A DNA stretch of 64,000 nucleotides from Amblyornis subalaris (taxonomy: Eukaryota; Chordata; Aves; Passeriformes; Ptilonorhynchidae): contig JACAXG010000070.1 of NCBI GenBank assembly GCA_018881555.1, positions 2,108,001 through 2,172,000 on the forward strand. The letters are read 5' to 3'. Both the position numbers and the translations under genes were made by a program. Positions 61,517-64,000 of this stretch are shown here, one piece after another (the stretch's first letter is position 1; every line of letters starts with the position of its first letter). The notes beneath the pieces are model-generated. The model ran no database searches. It saw only the letters and a program-made list of their open reading frames with translations, and was not told where the DNA came from.

Positions 61517-64000
61517 AACTTCTATGCTAACAAAAGATAACGATGTCCTACCATTTTCCCTGTTATTAGAATACACCTACACATCATTGANCATCTACAC
61601 CTTTCAAGAGTCATTTGAATGACATCCATTAAGTCCCTTACAGACTTGTTCATATTCAAAACAACTTCTCTCCTGTTGTTAAAAAGATTAAAAACTTCAA
61701 AAGTAATTTCTGATATTTAAAGCTTGTCACTCCCATGACACCAAAACTTAGTACCACATTTGACTGTTCTCCTATAACGAAGACTGTGCACTTAGTCCTA
61801 AGAATTTGAACTGAAATGCAGAGATCCAGGAACTGTAATGTCATATAAGAAAACACTCTTATAAATTACCAGAATCCAAAGAACTTTTATTTCTCTGCCC
61901 AAGTAACTTCATTTCCTGAATGTTCTATGAAAGAAAGTTTGTACCAGTCTGTACCTTTATTAGGAGGTCTCACCCTTGACAATCAACTGCAAACTACCAA
62001 AATCCAAACTGCTTTTAGAAGTCTGTCTTTTAGAAGGTATATTCAAACTTTCTCAGTTTTATTCTTTCTTTATTAAGCAAGTGATGCTGTCTGTAAAAGA
62101 CATGTGGTCCTGCCCTGCCTTTGCCACTGCAAAACTGCAAAAGAAACAGTTTTTCTGAAAAAAGTCAAGAATACATCTGCATTTCCTAAATGGGATCACA
62201 GTTCATCTTTTTTTCACTGGATCTATGAATACTTTTTGACACCACAACGATCCCTAATGTGACAGCTTACTTTGAAGAATAGCAGTGGAAACAGACTTCT
62301 AAGAAATAGCTTCCTCCTCCTGAAAAACTACTAAGTGAGAAATTATAACATATTTTATCCCTTTCAAACGGGAAATACCACAGATTCTTACAGCAAAGGG
62401 AAGTATTACCACTGCACTTACACACACACACAAAAAAATAAGGCTTGCATTAGTTCTCCTGCAGATGATAAGAGTAATTCCACTATTTATCAGACAACCA
62501 AACTATTCTCAAAAGACTGTAATTTCACAAACAAAAATTACTTTCTCGTTCTTCACTAAGTGTGACAAATGTACATCTGTACTGCTAACAAATATAAACC
62601 CTGCTATTTGGCAATGGCAACTATTTTCTTCCTACAGGATGTGTTCATACCCTACTGTCTTTCATGCTTGGCACATAGTGATGTAAGATAACCACAGTCA
62701 ATGCTATTTTAATTTTCTTTAAACTGTAGAAAACTGGTGTTGGATAACAGGGAAGGACTAGGAGAGGACAACAGAAAGGGAATGTACCTATGGACCACTT
62801 AGCCAGAAGCCCTGCACACTCTGAACAGCACAGTGTGTGGTGAAGGTACACATAAATTTCCATATGGGTTCCACAAATGNCAAGCCAGTGATGGTCCAGA
62901 AAAGTAATTCTATGTCCATAGATGAAAATTGACTCTCACCCGGCAAGCTCATTACAGCTTTTTCCTGTGGCCCGCCATCCATTTGATCTCTGCATGGACA
63001 GGGGCATTTTTCTGAATCTCCTAATTATCCACACAGTGAATCTCCTAAATATCTACACTATCACTACAGCCAGGTGCTATATGAAAGGTCAGGCCCTATC
63101 AATGTGAGATGGAAGAGCCTTTTCAACAGAGGGTCAGAAGGACTATTTTGATTGCAGAAACATAAGGTTTGTGAGGAAAATGCAGCAACAGGTAGGCTTA
63201 TTTCCTGATCAAGAGTAATTCTGAAATTGTCTTGGGAAATAATTCTGTATGGATCCACAAAGACACCTTCACCTGAGAGAATGTCATGCAAGGAGGAAAT
63301 ACACTTTACTCTGGCTCAGCTACTACCCTGTTTTCCTGTCGTAAGCAGCTACAGTCTACTTTTTGCAAAAAGATGGAATACTGAGGAGGACTCCATGTCT
63401 CAAACAGGGGTGCAAAAGGCATTTGGAGAACGAGGTACTTGTTTGGAACCAAAACCACAACACTGAATTAATATAAAAGAAAATATGAAGTCAGTTCTCA
63501 GGCTGGGTATAGGTTCCCACCAGTGCAATGTTCCTGGTCAGCTGCTTCTGGGCGGTAGGCAGCAGCCTCAGGTTGCCTCTCTGTGTTACACAGTACACTG
63601 TTCTCGTGTCCTGTACCACCAGCCAATAAGTACATGGGAAACTGAACTAAAAGGCCTGCAGAAGGGATGCATCCATCACAGATGGAAAAATAGGATGCAA
63701 GGGTATTATTAAAAGGACAGACGATGAATGGATTTCTCCACATAACTGGAGAATGAATATCTTGCTTCTAAAGACAGGCTGATAGGTATCTGCCTTTAAA
63801 CTTACCATGACCAGGCAAAACAAGTATATGCTGCCATTTGTCTTGGGATACACAGACAGGAATTCACCGTGGTAACAGGATTAAAGTCCACTTGTAACAT
63901 TAGGTTGTCATGATCTGACGTTTGTCACAAGGTAGTAAATTTTTGGCACCTGATAAGGATTTCTGTGGCCTGAACTGCAGAGAGAAGTGATTTTTGAGCA

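Larger units (their letters stand above)
48819..64000 (-). other. AKT3: AKT3 intron (3' part), no exon found
   Basis: Upstream of the 215-bp exon, I searched the minus strand for the activation-loop exon (DFGLCKEG, TFCGTPEYLAPE) and found no match to the window end, so this intron exceeds 15 kb. It is AT-rich. Visible structures are a polypurine tract at 60248-60352, a palindrome with direct repeats near 61461-61516 and short CA runs near 50111 and 62418. Open frames are short and unsupported. Confidence 0.85.

Noticed and set aside
48819..64000. Search for the AKT3 activation-loop exon and for CRISPR, operon or phage features
   Set aside because: No match to the expected kinase motifs was found, and nothing prokaryotic is present; this is ordinary vertebrate intron.

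Overview
This is vertebrate nuclear DNA, most likely from a bird. Three fragments resemble the 3' end of CR1 retrotransposons, the typical sauropsid LINE. The sequence is AT-rich with long introns. Two conserved genes meet tail to tail in the SDCCAG8-AKT3 order known from human chromosome 1q43-q44. No bacterial, plasmid or viral genes are visible. Scattered single Ns mark unresolved consensus bases.

Layout: positions 1-21551 are a large intron of SDCCAG8 (plus strand) with no recognised exon. One SDCCAG8 coding exon, 21552-21678, is certain. The C-terminal end of the gene is not settled: short terminal exons that splice in phase start at 27619 and 28032, and an intronic polyadenylation end is possible at 21812-21822. 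A plus-strand poly(A) signal at 28352 fits the gene end.

From about 28490 upward the minus strand carries the 3' part of AKT3. It has a 3'UTR of about 6 kb (28490-34644) and four coding exons (34645-34730, 36750-36852, 45846-45933, 48604-48818). Together these encode residues 317-479 of the kinase (human numbering): the C-terminal half of the catalytic lobe, the turn motif and the hydrophobic motif. All splice sites are GT-AG and exon lengths fit the mammalian gene. Positions 48819-64000 are part of the next upstream intron; no further exon was found.

SDCCAG8 is a centrosome and cilium-base coiled-coil protein. AKT3 is a growth-factor-responsive serine/threonine kinase. They are not known to share a pathway; what links them here is convergent transcription with facing poly(A) signals about 150 bp apart. 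The main points of interest are alternative 3' ends of both genes, including a candidate intronic polyadenylation form of AKT3 that swaps the hydrophobic motif, a comparison with the mammalian antisense AKT3 tail exon, and a 3'UTR enriched in miR-15/16, miR-17 and miR-29 seed matches.
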